This document shows positions 48,034-56,820 of a stretch of 64,000 nt of DNA, piece after piece. The position numbers were made by a program, and so were the translations under genes. The stretch is from NCBI RefSeq assembly GCF_030687495.1, contig NZ_CP117435.1:4902501-4966500 (forward strand), given 5' to 3'. Source of the DNA: Pseudomonas sp. FP453 (lineage in GTDB: Bacteria > Pseudomonadota > Gammaproteobacteria > Pseudomonadales > Pseudomonadaceae). Within the stretch, counting starts at the first letter, position 1. Each line of letters starts with the position of its first letter. Under the pieces are notes generated by a model. That model saw nothing but the letters and a program-made list of their open reading frames with translations, was not told the origin of the DNA and searched no databases.

Positions 48034-49557
48034 ATGACCGTGATCAAGCAAGACGACCTGATTCAGAGCGTTGCCGACGCCCTGCAATTCATTTCCTACT
48101 ACCACCCGGTTGATTTCATCCAGGCCATGCACGAAGCCTACCTGCGCGAAGAATCGCCAGCGGCCCGTGATTCCATCGCCCAGATCCTGATCAACTCGCG
48201 CATGTGCGCCACCGGCCATCGCCCGATCTGCCAGGACACCGGTATCGTTACCGTGTTCGTGCGCGTGGGCATGGACGTGCGTTGGGATGGCGCCACCATG
48301 GGCCTGGACGACATGATCAACGAAGGCGTGCGTCGCGCCTACAACCTGCCGGAAAACGTCCTGCGTGCATCCATCCTGGCCGACCCGGCAGGCGCGCGTA
48401 AAAACACCAAGGACAATACCCCGGCGGTCATCCACTACTCCATCGTCCCGGGTAACACCGTGGAAGTGGACGTGGCGGCCAAAGGCGGCGGCTCCGAGAA
48501 CAAGTCGAAAATGGCCATGCTCAACCCGTCCGACTCGATCGTTGACTGGGTGCTCAAGACCGTTCCGACCATGGGCGCCGGCTGGTGCCCACCGGGCATG
48601 CTGGGCATCGGCATCGGCGGTACCGCCGAGAAAGCTGCGGTGATGGCCAAGGAAGTGTTGATGGAATCCATCGACATCCACGAGCTGAAAAAGCGCGGCC
48701 CGCAGAACCGTATCGAAGAGATGCGCCTGGAGCTGTTCGAGAAGGTCAACCAACTGGGCATCGGCGCCCAGGGCCTGGGTGGCCTGACCACCGTACTCGA
48801 CGTGAAGATCATGGACTACCCGACCCACGCCGCTTCGTTGCCGGTGTGCATGATCCCCAACTGCGCCGCCACCCGTCACGCGCACTTTGTACTCGACGGT
48901 TCGGGCCCGGCGTCGCTGGAAGCGCCACCGTTGGACGCCTACCCGGAAATCGTCTGGGAAGCCGGCCCATCGGCCCGCCGCGTCAACCTCGACACCCTGA
49001 CCCCGGAAGAAGTGCAGAGCTGGCAGCCGGGCGAAACCGTGTTGCTCAACGGCAAGATGCTCACCGGTCGCGACGCGGCGCACAAACGCATGGTCGAGAT
49101 GCTCAACAAGGGCGAAACCCTGCCGGTGGACCTCAAGGGTCGCTTCATCTACTACGTCGGCCCGGTGGATCCGGTGCGCGAAGAAGTGGTTGGCCCGGCA
49201 GGCCCGACCACCGCGACGCGGATGGACAAGTTCACCCGCCAGATCCTCGAACAAACCGGCCTGTTGGGCATGATCGGCAAATCCGAGCGCGGCCCGACTG
49301 CGATCGAAGCGATCAAGGACCACAAGGCCGTGTACCTGATGGCCGTCGGCGGCGCCGCTTACCTGGTGGCGCAAGCCATCAAGAAGTCCCGCGTTGTCGC
49401 GTTCGCCGAACTGGGCATGGAAGCGATCTACGAGTTCGACGTGAAAGACATGCCGGTCACCGTTGCGGTAGACAGCAAGGGCGAATCCGTACACATCACC
49501 GGTCCTGCCATCTGGCAGAAAAAGATCAGTGAAAGCCTGGCGGTAGAAGTGCAGTAA
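48034..49557 (+). CDS. fumA: Class I fumarate hydratase (iron-sulfur)
   Basis: This 4Fe-4S fumarase of 507 residues interconverts fumarate and malate in the TCA cycle. It combines the N-terminal alpha-domain (GHRPICQDTGIVTVFVRVG, AAKGGGSENKSKMAMLNPSD with cluster region GWCPPGMLGIGIGGTAE) with the C-terminal beta-domain (LTGRDAAHKRMVEMLNKGE, FIYYVGPVD, GPTTATRMD). It is one polypeptide as in E. coli FumA/FumB. The start at 48034 is preceded by GAGGAG. A terminator follows. Confidence 0.95.
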   Translation: MTVIKQDDLIQSVADALQFISYYHPVDFIQAMHEAYLREESPAARDSIAQILINSRMCATGHRPICQDTGIVTVFVRVGMDVRWDGATMGLDDMINEGVRRAYNLPENVLRASILADPAGARKNTKDNTPAVIHYSIVPGNTVEVDVAAKGGGSENKSKMAMLNPSDSIVDWVLKTVPTMGAGWCPPGMLGIGIGGTAEKAAVMAKEVLMESIDIHELKKRGPQNRIEEMRLELFEKVNQLGIGAQGLGGLTTVLDVKIMDYPTHAASLPVCMIPNCAATRHAHFVLDGSGPASLEAPPLDAYPEIVWEAGPSARRVNLDTLTPEEVQSWQPGETVLLNGKMLTGRDAAHKRMVEMLNKGETLPVDLKGRFIYYVGPVDPVREEVVGPAGPTTATRMDKFTRQILEQTGLLGMIGKSERGPTAIEAIKDHKAVYLMAVGGAAYLVAQAIKKSRVVAFAELGMEAIYEFDVKDMPVTVAVDSKGESVHITGPAIWQKKISESLAVEVQ

Positions 49558-49575
49558 GCGCTTCCCCGCAAGGAT

Positions 49576-49613
49576 AAAGGCGACTGCGGCCCCATGGCCC
49601 AGTCGCCTTTTTT
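49576..49613 (+). terminator. Terminator after fumarase
   Basis: AAAGGCGACTG and CAGTCGCCTTT form an 11-bp stem with a 13-base loop, followed by TTTA, 19 bases after the stop codon. Confidence 0.9.
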
Positions 49614-49632
49614 ATGGCCGAACGCAATCAAA

Positions 49633-49655
49633 TGTGGGAGCGGGCTTGCTCACCA
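49633..49655. repeat. Single REP element
   Basis: One TGTGGGAGCGGGCTTGCT core with no inverted partner nearby, 58 bases upstream of the sensor-kinase start. Confidence 0.65.
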
Positions 49656-49713
49656 CAAGATCCGGGCACCCATGGTATGGTGCACTCCCCTCACTGCGCC
49701 TGTTCATCACCGT

Positions 49714-51489
49714 ATGATCGTGATCCCTCGCCCCCTGCGCCTGACCTTCTACTCCCTGCTGATCATCGCCGGCGCTCTGCTGGCCGCCGCCTTGGCCACC
49801 CGCCACGCCGAACGCCAGGCGTTGGTAGACGACGCCGCCCGCGCCAACCAGCAACTTGCGCTGTACGCCAATTCCCTGCACACCCTGATCGAACGCTACC
49901 GCGCCCTGCCCGCCGTGCTGGCGCTGGACTCGGAAATGATCAATGCGTTGAAAGGCCCGCTGGATGCCACCACCCAGGACGTGCTCAACCGCAAGCTGGA
50001 GCGCATCAACGGCGCCGCGCAGTCGTCCACCCTGGAGCTGATGGACCGCACCGGCCTGGCCGTGGCTGCCAGCAACTGGAATCTGCCGAGCAGTTATGTC
50101 GGGCACAACTACGCGTTCCGGCCGTATTTCAGCCAGACCCTGAGCCAGGGCACCGGGCGCTTTTACGCCGTCGGGGTGACCACCGGGGTACCGGGGTATT
50201 TCCTCTCCAGCGCGGTGGTGGATGAACACCAGCAGTTCCTCGGCGCCATGGTGGTCAAGCTGGAGTTCCCCGAACTGGAGCGCGAATGGGCCCAGGGCAA
50301 CGACCTGCTGCTGGTCAGCGACGCGCGTGGTATCGTGTTTATCGCCAATCAGCCGGGCTGGCGTTATCGCAACCTGCGGCCGCTGTCGGCCACCGACCTG
50401 GCCGAACTCAAGGCCACTCGCCAATACGACAAGAAACAACTGGAGCCCCTGGAGACCGAGGCGTTGCAGCGCTTTGACGACAACAGCCACCTGGTGCTCG
50501 TCAACGGCCCCGACGGCAAGGCCAACTACATCTGGGAATCCCTGCCGCTGAAAGCCGAAGGCTGGACCCTGCACTTGCTGCGCAAGCCGCAGTTTGCCTT
50601 TGAGGACCAACGCAACGCTGGCCTCGCCGCCGCCGGTTCGTGGCTGGCGCTGGTGTTCCTCGTGCTGTTTCTCACGCAGCGCTGGCGCCTGGCCCGTTTG
50701 CGCCAGCGCAGCCGCGAAGAGCTTGAGCAACTGGTGGAAGAGCGCACCCAGGCCCTGCGCACGGCCCAGGATGGCCTGGTGCAATCGGCCAAGCTGGCGG
50801 CATTGGGGCAGATGTCCGCCGCCCTCGCCCATGAGATCAACCAACCGCTGACCGCCCAACGCATGCAGCTGGCCACCTTGCGCCTGCTGCTCGACCACGG
50901 CCGCGTGGACGACGCCTACAAGGCCCTCACCCCGCTGGACGAAATGCTCACACGCATGGCCGCGCTCACCGGCCACCTCAAGACCTTTGCGCGCAAAAGC
51001 CCCAGCGGCCTGCGCGAACGCCTGGACCTGGCGCTGGTGGTCGATCAGTCCCTGCACCTGCTCGACGCCCGCCTGCGCGACGAGTCCATCGGCGTGGTGC
51101 TCGACCTGACCCGGCCGGCCTGGGTGCGCGGCGACGCGATCCGCCTGGAACAGGTGCTGATCAACCTGTTGCGCAATGCCCTCGATGCGATGGCCAACAC
51201 CCCGCGCAAACGCCTGGAAATCCGCCTGCACGCCGACCAGCAACTGTGGCAACTGACCGTCAGCGACAGTGGCGGCGGGATTGCCGAAGAACACCTCAAC
51301 AGCGTGTTCGACCCGTTCTTCACCACCAAGCCGGTGGGTGACGGTTTGGGCCTGGGGCTGGCCGTGTCCTACGCCATCGTGCACGAACTTGGCGGGCGCC
51401 TGATCGCCGGCAACCGTGGCGACGGCGCCGTCTTTACCCTGACCTTGCCCATTGCGCTGGAGACGCCCGACCTATGCTTAACGCAGTGA
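49714..51489 (+). CDS. mifS: DctB/MifS-type sensor histidine kinase for C4/C5-dicarboxylates
   Basis: This 591-residue sensor kinase has TM1 at about 7-28, a periplasmic dCache domain at about 35-290 ([40 protein letters not shown]), TM2 at about 302-322, and a coiled-coil linker with no HAMP or PAS. HisKA has His near residue 372 in [16 protein letters not shown], and HATPase has [10 protein letters not shown] and [11 protein letters not shown]. The closest recognised groups are DctB and P. aeruginosa MifS (alpha-ketoglutarate sensing). The neighbouring MHS permease fits either, so the symbol is tentative. The kinase end overlaps the regulator start by 16 bases. Confidence 0.87.
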   Translation: MIVIPRPLRLTFYSLLIIAGALLAAALATRHAERQALVDDAARANQQLALYANSLHTLIERYRALPAVLALDSEMINALKGPLDATTQDVLNRKLERINGAAQSSTLELMDRTGLAVAASNWNLPSSYVGHNYAFRPYFSQTLSQGTGRFYAVGVTTGVPGYFLSSAVVDEHQQFLGAMVVKLEFPELEREWAQGNDLLLVSDARGIVFIANQPGWRYRNLRPLSATDLAELKATRQYDKKQLEPLETEALQRFDDNSHLVLVNGPDGKANYIWESLPLKAEGWTLHLLRKPQFAFEDQRNAGLAAAGSWLALVFLVLFLTQRWRLARLRQRSREELEQLVEERTQALRTAQDGLVQSAKLAALGQMSAALAHEINQPLTAQRMQLATLRLLLDHGRVDDAYKALTPLDEMLTRMAALTGHLKTFARKSPSGLRERLDLALVVDQSLHLLDARLRDESIGVVLDLTRPAWVRGDAIRLEQVLINLLRNALDAMANTPRKRLEIRLHADQQLWQLTVSDSGGGIAEEHLNSVFDPFFTTKPVGDGLGLGLAVSYAIVHELGGRLIAGNRGDGAVFTLTLPIALETPDLCLTQ

Positions 51490-52799
51490 TTGTGGTCGAT
51501 GACGAAGCCAGCATCCGCACGGCCGTCGAGCAGTGGTTGAGCCTGTCGGGCTTTGAGGTGCAGCTGTTCAGTCGCGCCGAAGCATGCCTGGCGCAATTGC
51601 CCAGGGATTTTCCCGGGGTGATCCTCAGCGATGTGCGCATGCCCGGCCTCAGCGGCCTGGAGCTGCTCGCCGAAGTGCAGCGCCGCGACGCCGACTTGCC
51701 AGTGATCCTGCTCACCGGTCACGGCGATGTGCCGATGGCGGTGGAAGCCATGCGCGACGGCGCCTACGACTTCCTCGAAAAACCCTTCAGCCCCGACGCC
51801 CTGCTCAACAGCCTGCGCCGGGCGTTGGACAAGCGCGGGCTGATCCTGGAAAACCGCCGCCTGCATCAACAGGCCGATCATCGGTCGCAGTTGGACTCGA
51901 CACTGCTCGGCGTGTCCCGGGGTTTGCAGAACCTGCGCCGGCAAGTGCTGGACCTGGCGAGCCTGCCGGTCAACGTGCTGATCCGCGGCGAGACCGGCAG
52001 CGGCAAGGAACTGGTCGCACGCTGCCTGCACGACTTCGGCCCACGGGCGAAAAAACCGTTTGTCGCGCTCAACTGCGCGGCGATCCCCGAGCAACTGTTT
52101 GAAGCCGAGCTGTTCGGCCACGAAAGCGGCGCGTTCACCGGCGCCCAGGGCAAGCGCATCGGCAAGCTGGAATACGCCCACGGCGGCACGCTGTTCCTCG
52201 ATGAAATCGAAAGCATGCCCCTGGCCCAGCAAGTCAAACTGCTGCGGGTGTTGCAGGAGCAGAAACTGGAACGCCTGGGCTCCAACCAGAGCATCCATGT
52301 GGACTTGCGCATCATTGCCGCGACCAAGCCCGATCTGCTGGATGAAGCCCGCGCCGGGCGGTTTCGCGAGGACCTGGCGTATCGCCTGAACGTCGCGCAA
52401 CTGCGCCTGCCGCCGTTGCGTGAGCGGCGCGAAGATATTCCGTTGCTGTTCGAGCACTTCGCCCACAGCGCGGGCGAACGCCTGGGCCGTACGGCTGAGC
52501 CGCTGAGCGGCGCGCAACTGGGGCGCCTGCTCAGCCATGACTGGCCGGGGAATGTGCGCGAGCTGGCCAACGTCGCCGAACGGCAGGTGCTGGGGTTGGG
52601 CGAGCCGGAGCCGGAAGGGATCGAGGCGGGGCAATCGCTGGCGGCGCAGCAGGAAGCGTTTGAAGCGCATTGCTTGAAGGCGGCGTTGACGCGGCATAAA
52701 GGCGATATCAAGGCGGTGCTGGCAGAGTTGCAACTGCCGCGGCGGACGTTGAATGAGAAGATGCAGCGGCATGGGTTGGTCAGGGAGATGTTTCTCTAG
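51474..52799 (+). CDS. mifR: DctD/MifR-type sigma-54-dependent response regulator
   Basis: This 441-residue NtrC-family activator has a receiver domain with phospho-acceptor Asp53 (ILSDVRMPG) and Lys in FLEKPFSPD. The AAA+ domain has Walker A GETGSGKELVA (about 171), the sigma-54-contacting GAFTGA loop (about 218), Walker B LFLDEIESMPL and LRERREDIPLL. The C-terminal Fis-type HTH (HKGDIKAVLAELQLPRRTLNEKMQRHG) reads enhancers. It most likely activates the sigma-54 promoter at 52992-53007, with a pair of repeated sites at 52903-52948 as its enhancer. Confidence 0.92.
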   Translation: MLNAVIVVDDEASIRTAVEQWLSLSGFEVQLFSRAEACLAQLPRDFPGVILSDVRMPGLSGLELLAEVQRRDADLPVILLTGHGDVPMAVEAMRDGAYDFLEKPFSPDALLNSLRRALDKRGLILENRRLHQQADHRSQLDSTLLGVSRGLQNLRRQVLDLASLPVNVLIRGETGSGKELVARCLHDFGPRAKKPFVALNCAAIPEQLFEAELFGHESGAFTGAQGKRIGKLEYAHGGTLFLDEIESMPLAQQVKLLRVLQEQKLERLGSNQSIHVDLRIIAATKPDLLDEARAGRFREDLAYRLNVAQLRLPPLRERREDIPLLFEHFAHSAGERLGRTAEPLSGAQLGRLLSHDWPGNVRELANVAERQVLGLGEPEPEGIEAGQSLAAQQEAFEAHCLKAALTRHKGDIKAVLAELQLPRRTLNEKMQRHGLVREMFL

Positions 52800-52808
52800 C
52801 GACCTTCA

Positions 52809-52894
52809 GGCCTCATCGCGGGCAAGCCCGCTCCCACAGTTTGATCTGTGAACACATTCCCATGGGGGAGCTGGCTTGCCTGCGATGAGGCCGG
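52809..52894. repeat. REP doublet of mixed type
   Basis: The left copy has GCGGGCAAGCCCGC and the right copy has GGGAGCTGGCTTGCCTGCGA, with GGCCTC/GAGGCC outer arms. It separates the mifR-like gene from the enhancer region of the permease. Confidence 0.85.
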
Positions 52895-52902
52895 CAGCCA
52901 TA

Positions 52903-52948
52903 AGCGGATTTCCGCTCATCACCCCCAATTCATCAGCAACTTTCCGCT
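52903..52948 (+). promoter_or_regulatory. Tandem enhancer-like sites for the DctD/MifR-type regulator
   Basis: AGCGGATTTCCGCT (52903-52916) is a perfect inverted repeat (6-2-6). AGCAACTTTCCGCT (52935-52948) repeats 12 of its 14 bases. The starts are 32 bp apart, close to three helical turns, and 44-89 bp upstream of the -24 element. That is the usual geometry for NtrC-family enhancers. Confidence 0.6.
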
Positions 52949-52991
52949 CAAAAAAATCCCCCAACCCTTCTAGACCGGGCCTTCATCCACC

Positions 52992-53007
52992 TGGCACAGC
53001 TCCTGCT
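52992..53007 (+). promoter_or_regulatory. Sigma-54 promoter of the permease gene
   Basis: TGGCACAGCTCCTGCT matches the -24/-12 consensus TGGCAC-N5-TTGCA/T with one change (CTGC for TTGC), and GG and GC are correctly spaced. It lies 64 bases upstream of the permease start and directly downstream of a sigma-54 activator gene. Confidence 0.82.
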
Positions 53008-53070
53008 ACAGCCCCAGCCAGGCTGTGCCCAGGCACGCTCCATAAAAACAACTAGATGAAGGATCCTTCA

Positions 53071-54390
53071 ATGGATAACTCCAACACCCTGCCTCTGGGG
53101 TCGGCGGCCGCGCCGGCGAAAGAGCGCACCACCTCCAGCCGTATCAAGTCGATCTTCAGTGGCTCCGTCGGCAACATGGTCGAGTGGTATGACTGGTACG
53201 TCTACGCCGCCTTCTCGCTGTACTTCGCCAAAGCCTTTTTTCCCGCCGGCTCCTCTACCGCACAACTGATGAACACCGCCGCGATCTTTGCCGTGGGCTT
53301 TATCATGCGGCCGATCGGTGGCTGGTTGATGGGCATGTATGCCGACTACAAAGGTCGCAAGGCGGCGCTGATGGCCTCGGTGCTGCTGATGTGTTTCGGC
53401 TCGCTGCTGATCGCCCTGACCCCCGGTTATGACACCATCGGCATCGGCGCGCCGATCCTGCTGGTCCTCGCCCGTTTGCTGCAAGGCCTGTCGGTCGGCG
53501 GCGAGTACGGCACTTCCGCCACCTACCTGAGTGAAATGGCGACCAAGGAACGTCGTGGCTTCTTCTCCAGCTTCCAGTACGTGACCCTGATTTCCGGCCA
53601 GCTCATCGCCCTCGCGGTGTTGATCGTCTTGCAACAGACCCTGACCACCGAGCAGCTGTACGCCTGGGGCTGGCGTATCCCGTTCGCCATCGGCGCCTTG
53701 TGTGCAGTGGTTGCGCTGTACCTGCGTCGTGGCATGGAAGAAACCGAGTCGTTCACCAAGAAGGAAAAAGCCAAGGAAAGCGCAATGCGCACCTTGCTGC
53801 GCCACCCCAAGGAAGTATTGACCGTGGTCGGCCTGACCATGGGCGGCACCCTGGCGTTCTACACCTACACCACCTACATGCAGAAATACCTGGTGAACAC
53901 CGTCGGCATGAGCATTTCCGACTCCACTACCATCTCGGCGGCGACGCTGTTCCTGTTCATGTGCATCCAACCCCTGGTCGGCGGGCTGTCGGACAAGGTG
54001 GGGCGCCGGCCGATCCTGATCGCGTTCGGTATCCTCGGCACCCTGTGTACCGTACCGATCCTCACCACCCTGCACACCATCCAGACCTGGTGGGGCGCGT
54101 TCTTCCTGATCATGGCCGCGCTGATCATCGTCAGCGGCTATACCTCGATCAACGCCGTGGTGAAAGCCGAACTGTTCCCCACCGAAATCCGCGCGCTGGG
54201 CGTAGGCCTGCCGTATGCGCTGACCGTGTCGATCTTCGGCGGTACGGCTGAATACATCGCGCTGTGGTTCAAGAGCATTGGCATGGAGACCGGTTATTAC
54301 TGGTACGTGACCGCGTGTATTGCAGTGTCGCTGGTGGTCTACGTGACCATGAAGGACACCCGCAAGCATTCGCGGATTACCACCGACTAA
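53071..54390 (+). CDS. MHS-family MFS transporter, probable alpha-ketoglutarate/dicarboxylate permease
   Basis: This 439-residue, 12-helix major facilitator belongs to the metabolite:H+ symporter family (KgtP/PcaT/ShiA group). Family motifs are GNMVEWYDWYVYAAFSLYFA in TM1, MRPIGGWLMGMYADYKGRK (loop 2-3 motif), LQGLSVGGEYGTSATYLSEM in TM4 and GGLSDKVGRRP (loop 8-9). The start at 53071 has AAGGA 7 bases upstream. An ATG 5 codons earlier is less likely. The sigma-54 promoter and adjacent DctB/D-type system point to a C4/C5-dicarboxylate substrate, with alpha-ketoglutarate the best guess. Confidence 0.9.
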   Translation: MDNSNTLPLGSAAAPAKERTTSSRIKSIFSGSVGNMVEWYDWYVYAAFSLYFAKAFFPAGSSTAQLMNTAAIFAVGFIMRPIGGWLMGMYADYKGRKAALMASVLLMCFGSLLIALTPGYDTIGIGAPILLVLARLLQGLSVGGEYGTSATYLSEMATKERRGFFSSFQYVTLISGQLIALAVLIVLQQTLTTEQLYAWGWRIPFAIGALCAVVALYLRRGMEETESFTKKEKAKESAMRTLLRHPKEVLTVVGLTMGGTLAFYTYTTYMQKYLVNTVGMSISDSTTISAATLFLFMCIQPLVGGLSDKVGRRPILIAFGILGTLCTVPILTTLHTIQTWWGAFFLIMAALIIVSGYTSINAVVKAELFPTEIRALGVGLPYALTVSIFGGTAEYIALWFKSIGMETGYYWYVTACIAVSLVVYVTMKDTRKHSRITTD

Positions 54391-54410
54391 CAGCTGAATG
54401 CAGTTCTAAA

Positions 54411-54500
54411 TGTGGGAGCGGGCTTGCCCGCGATGGCGGTGGGCCAGTCAGCATTGACTGATGCTGACACACCGCTATCGCGAGCAAGCCCGCTCCCACA
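54411..54500. repeat. REP doublet after the permease
   Basis: Two inverted TGTGGGAGCGGGCTTGCCCG-type cores (right copy with GCGAGCAAGCCCGC) flank a spacer with TCAGCATTGACTGATGCTGA. It lies between convergent genes and may act as the transcription boundary. Confidence 0.9.
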
Positions 54501-54508
54501 GTTTTGAA

Positions 54509-55264
54509 TCAGGACAGCTCAGCCATCGCCTTGCGTCCATACCGCCGCTGCATATACGAAGCCCCCGCAATCATCACCACCAACACCGCCGCCAGCACCG
54601 CTGACGAGCCAATCGTGCCGAAATCCAGCCCGCCCTTTTCATGGGGTTTGGTGAGGAAGTCCCCCAGTGTTGCGCCAAACGGCCGGGTCAGCACAAACGC
54701 GACCCAGAACAACAACACCGACGAGATCTGCGTGAAGTACTTGAGCGCGACGACCACGGCAATGGTCGAGCCGATCAACAACGCGCCGCCGGCAAAACCC
54801 AGCCCCGAATCGTCCGCCAGGAAGTCGCCCAGCGCGGTGCCCAGGGTGTTGGAAAACAGAATCGCCATCCAGTAGAACAACTCCCCGCGAAAGGTCTGCA
54901 CCTTGTTCACGTTCAGCGAATCACCGCTGAGGTGCCACATGGCGAAGATGATCATCAGGATCACAATCAGGATCATCGACCCCGTGGCGTAACCCAGGCC
55001 CAGGGTGCGGTCCATAAAGTCCGACATGGTGGTGCCGGCCGTGCTGGTGGACAGGATCACGATCCAGTACAGCACCGGGTTGTAGGTTTTCGACCAGAGT
55101 TGCGTCAGCAGGGTGACGAGAAACACGCTGATCAGGATCATCGAGCTGAGGGCATAGCCGACATTCAGGGTCATCGACAGCAAATCCCCGGCGGTTTCGC
55201 CGAGGGTGGTTGCGCAGATTTTCATGACCCAGAACGCCAGGGTGATCTGAGGAAGTTTATTCAT
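54509..55264 (-). CDS. COG4705-type membrane protein with four internal repeats
   Basis: This 251-residue membrane protein has about eight helices. A repeated motif occurs four times: TTLGETAGDLLSMTLNVGYA, TAGTTMSDFMDRTLGLGYA, TLGTALGDFLADDSGLGFAGG and PFGATLGDFLTKPHEKGGLDFG. Each repeat has a G-x4-(G/S)-D core at the end of one helix and a glycine pair entering the next. The acidic residue repeated in each unit could line a transport path, but no function is established. The gene is probably monocistronic, running from the ATG at 55264 to the REP doublet. Confidence 0.8.
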   Translation of the reverse strand: MNKLPQITLAFWVMKICATTLGETAGDLLSMTLNVGYALSSMILISVFLVTLLTQLWSKTYNPVLYWIVILSTSTAGTTMSDFMDRTLGLGYATGSMILIVILMIIFAMWHLSGDSLNVNKVQTFRGELFYWMAILFSNTLGTALGDFLADDSGLGFAGGALLIGSTIAVVVALKYFTQISSVLLFWVAFVLTRPFGATLGDFLTKPHEKGGLDFGTIGSSAVLAAVLVVMIAGASYMQRRYGRKAMAELS

Positions 55265-55430
55265 GGGGTGGAAGGCTCCGAGGCGCAGTCATTCAATTGC
55301 GCGCAGACTGAACGGGGAGCTGTGAAAAATAGGTGGGCGCGGTATGAAAATTCCATATCGCCGATGGAAATTCTCCGCCACGCCTTGCAGTATGGGCGCC
55401 TCATGACACCCGATCGCAGGAACCCCGGCC

Positions 55431-56063
55431 ATGCCCGACGATATTCACTTCTACGAACCCGCCAACGGCCACGGCCTGCCCCATGACCCGTTCAATGCCA
55501 TCGTCGGCCCGCGGCCCATCGGTTGGATTTCTTCCCACGACCGTGACGGCCGCCTGAACCTGGCGCCCTACAGCTTTTTCAATGCGTTCAACTACATTCC
55601 GCCGATCATTGGGTTTTCCAGTGTCGGGCGCAAAGACAGCCTGAATAACATCGAACAGACCGGCGAGTTTGTGTGGAACCTGGCGACCCGCCCGCTGGCC
55701 GAGCAGATGAACCAGAGTTGCGCGGCGGTATCACCTGAGGTGAACGAATTCGAACTGGCCGGGCTGACGCCGGTGGCGTCGAAGGTCATCCAGGTGCCAC
55801 GGGTGGGCGAGAGCCCGGTGTCGTTTGAATGCAAGGTGACGCAGATTATCCAGCTGCAACGGGCCGACAAGGAGTTGGTGCCGAGTTGGCTGGTGCTGGG
55901 CGAGGTGGTGGCGGTGCATATTGCCAAGTGGTTGCTCAAGGATGGCGTCTATGACACTGCCGCCGCCGAGCCGATCTTGCGCGGTGGTGGCCCAGCGGAT
56001 TACTTCCAGTTGGGCCCGGAAGCGCTGTTCAAGATGTACCGCCCAGGCGCCACAAAACCCTGA
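55431..56063 (+). CDS. Flavin reductase-like FMN-binding protein
   Basis: This 210-residue protein has a flavin-reductase-like split-barrel domain. NAIVGPRPIGWISSHDRDGRLNLAPYSFFNAF is the FMN-binding segment, followed by NLATRPLAEQMNQS and FECKVTQIIQL. FMN-binding flavin reductases of this family supply reduced flavin or act on flavin directly, and the partner is unknown. A downstream REP doublet marks the end of the transcript. Confidence 0.86.
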   Translation: MPDDIHFYEPANGHGLPHDPFNAIVGPRPIGWISSHDRDGRLNLAPYSFFNAFNYIPPIIGFSSVGRKDSLNNIEQTGEFVWNLATRPLAEQMNQSCAAVSPEVNEFELAGLTPVASKVIQVPRVGESPVSFECKVTQIIQLQRADKELVPSWLVLGEVVAVHIAKWLLKDGVYDTAAAEPILRGGGPADYFQLGPEALFKMYRPGATKP

Positions 56064-56083
56064 CTGAAATACAGTCAAAAAAT

Positions 56084-56172
56084 GTGGGAGCGGGCTTGCC
56101 CGCGATAGCGGAGGGTCAGTTATCACAGCTGTGACTGACAGATCGCTATCGCGGGCAAGCCCGCTCCCACAG
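56084..56172. repeat. REP doublet after the flavin reductase
   Basis: TGTGGGAGCGGGCTTGCCCG (from 56084) and its complement (ending 56172) are separated by a spacer with GGTCAGTTATCACAGCTGTGACTGAC, itself an inverted repeat. It lies between the convergent flavin reductase and the small hypothetical gene. Confidence 0.92.
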
Positions 56173-56191
56173 TTTGGATCAGTGGTGTTGG

Positions 56192-56437
56192 TTAGGCTGT
56201 GGCAGGAGCCCAGGAAAGCTGGCCTTCTTCGTCAACGTCAACCAACCGCTCCAGCTGCAACGCAGCCGCATCATCGGCATCGGACGCCGTCTTGAACTTC
56301 TGTCCATCAAGGATCTTGTGAAAACGCGGTGCGCCCATACCATCCAGTGCCTTCACGGCGACGGCGGCACTGTAGCCACCCTCTCCCGGCACTACGGCGG
56401 AAACGGCTTCGTGGTGGGCAAATTCTTTACGTGCCAT
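56192..56437 (-). CDS. Small hypothetical protein
   Basis: This 81-residue protein begins MARKEFAHHEAVSAVVPGEG and continues AAVAVKALDGMGAPRFHKIL and DDAAALQLERLVDVDEEGQL. The start at 56437 was chosen because the open frame above it (to 56995) has no homology and overlaps the monooxygenase gene. It is a small acidic globular protein with no signal peptide, conserved in Pseudomonas as far as I recall, and without known function. It lies 41 bases downstream of the monooxygenase-domain gene and may share its transcript. Confidence 0.65.
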   Translation of the reverse strand: MARKEFAHHEAVSAVVPGEGGYSAAVAVKALDGMGAPRFHKILDGQKFKTASDADDAAALQLERLVDVDEEGQLSWAPATA

Positions 56438-56478
56438 GTTGCAGGTCCTGGCCAATGGGAAGTCGGCCATTCTAAACC

Positions 56479-56820
56479 CTAACCGGCCAGTTGCAGGTAC
56501 TCGCCGTAGGCATGGGCGGCGGATGCATCGGTGAAGGTCTGGAAATCCATGCTGCGGATGACCATGTCGTTCAACAACTCGGTGAAGATCATCAAGGCCG
56601 GCGAGTTGAAGTAGACGCTCATCGCCTGCTCGCTGCTCCAGAAACCCGAGACCAGCCACACATCGGGGTCTACCTGGGACTGCTGCAACGAGAATTGCAG
56701 GCAACCCTGAGCCTGGCGGCCCGGTTCGATCAAACTGCTCAAGCGTGCACCGAGTTCGGTGCTGCACCCGCTGCGGGCGCGGATAAAGGCCATATGGCTC
56801 GCGGGAATGGGGGTGGACAT
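56479..56820 (-). CDS. Antibiotic biosynthesis monooxygenase (ABM) domain protein
   Basis: This 113-residue protein has an ABM/YgiN-type dimeric alpha+beta fold. Family features are HMAFIRARSGCSTELGARLSSL, then GCLQFSLQQSQVDPDVWLVSGFWSSEQAM, with a C-terminal helix. I chose the ATG at 56820 because GGGAGA lies 7 bases upstream. The longer frame to 56886 is less likely. ABM proteins include quinol oxidases and unrelated sensors, so function is unassigned. It is divergent from an AraC-family regulator, and paired inverted repeats lie between them. Confidence 0.82.
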   Translation of the reverse strand: MSTPIPASHMAFIRARSGCSTELGARLSSLIEPGRQAQGCLQFSLQQSQVDPDVWLVSGFWSSEQAMSVYFNSPALMIFTELLNDMVIRSMDFQTFTDASAAHAYGEYLQLAG

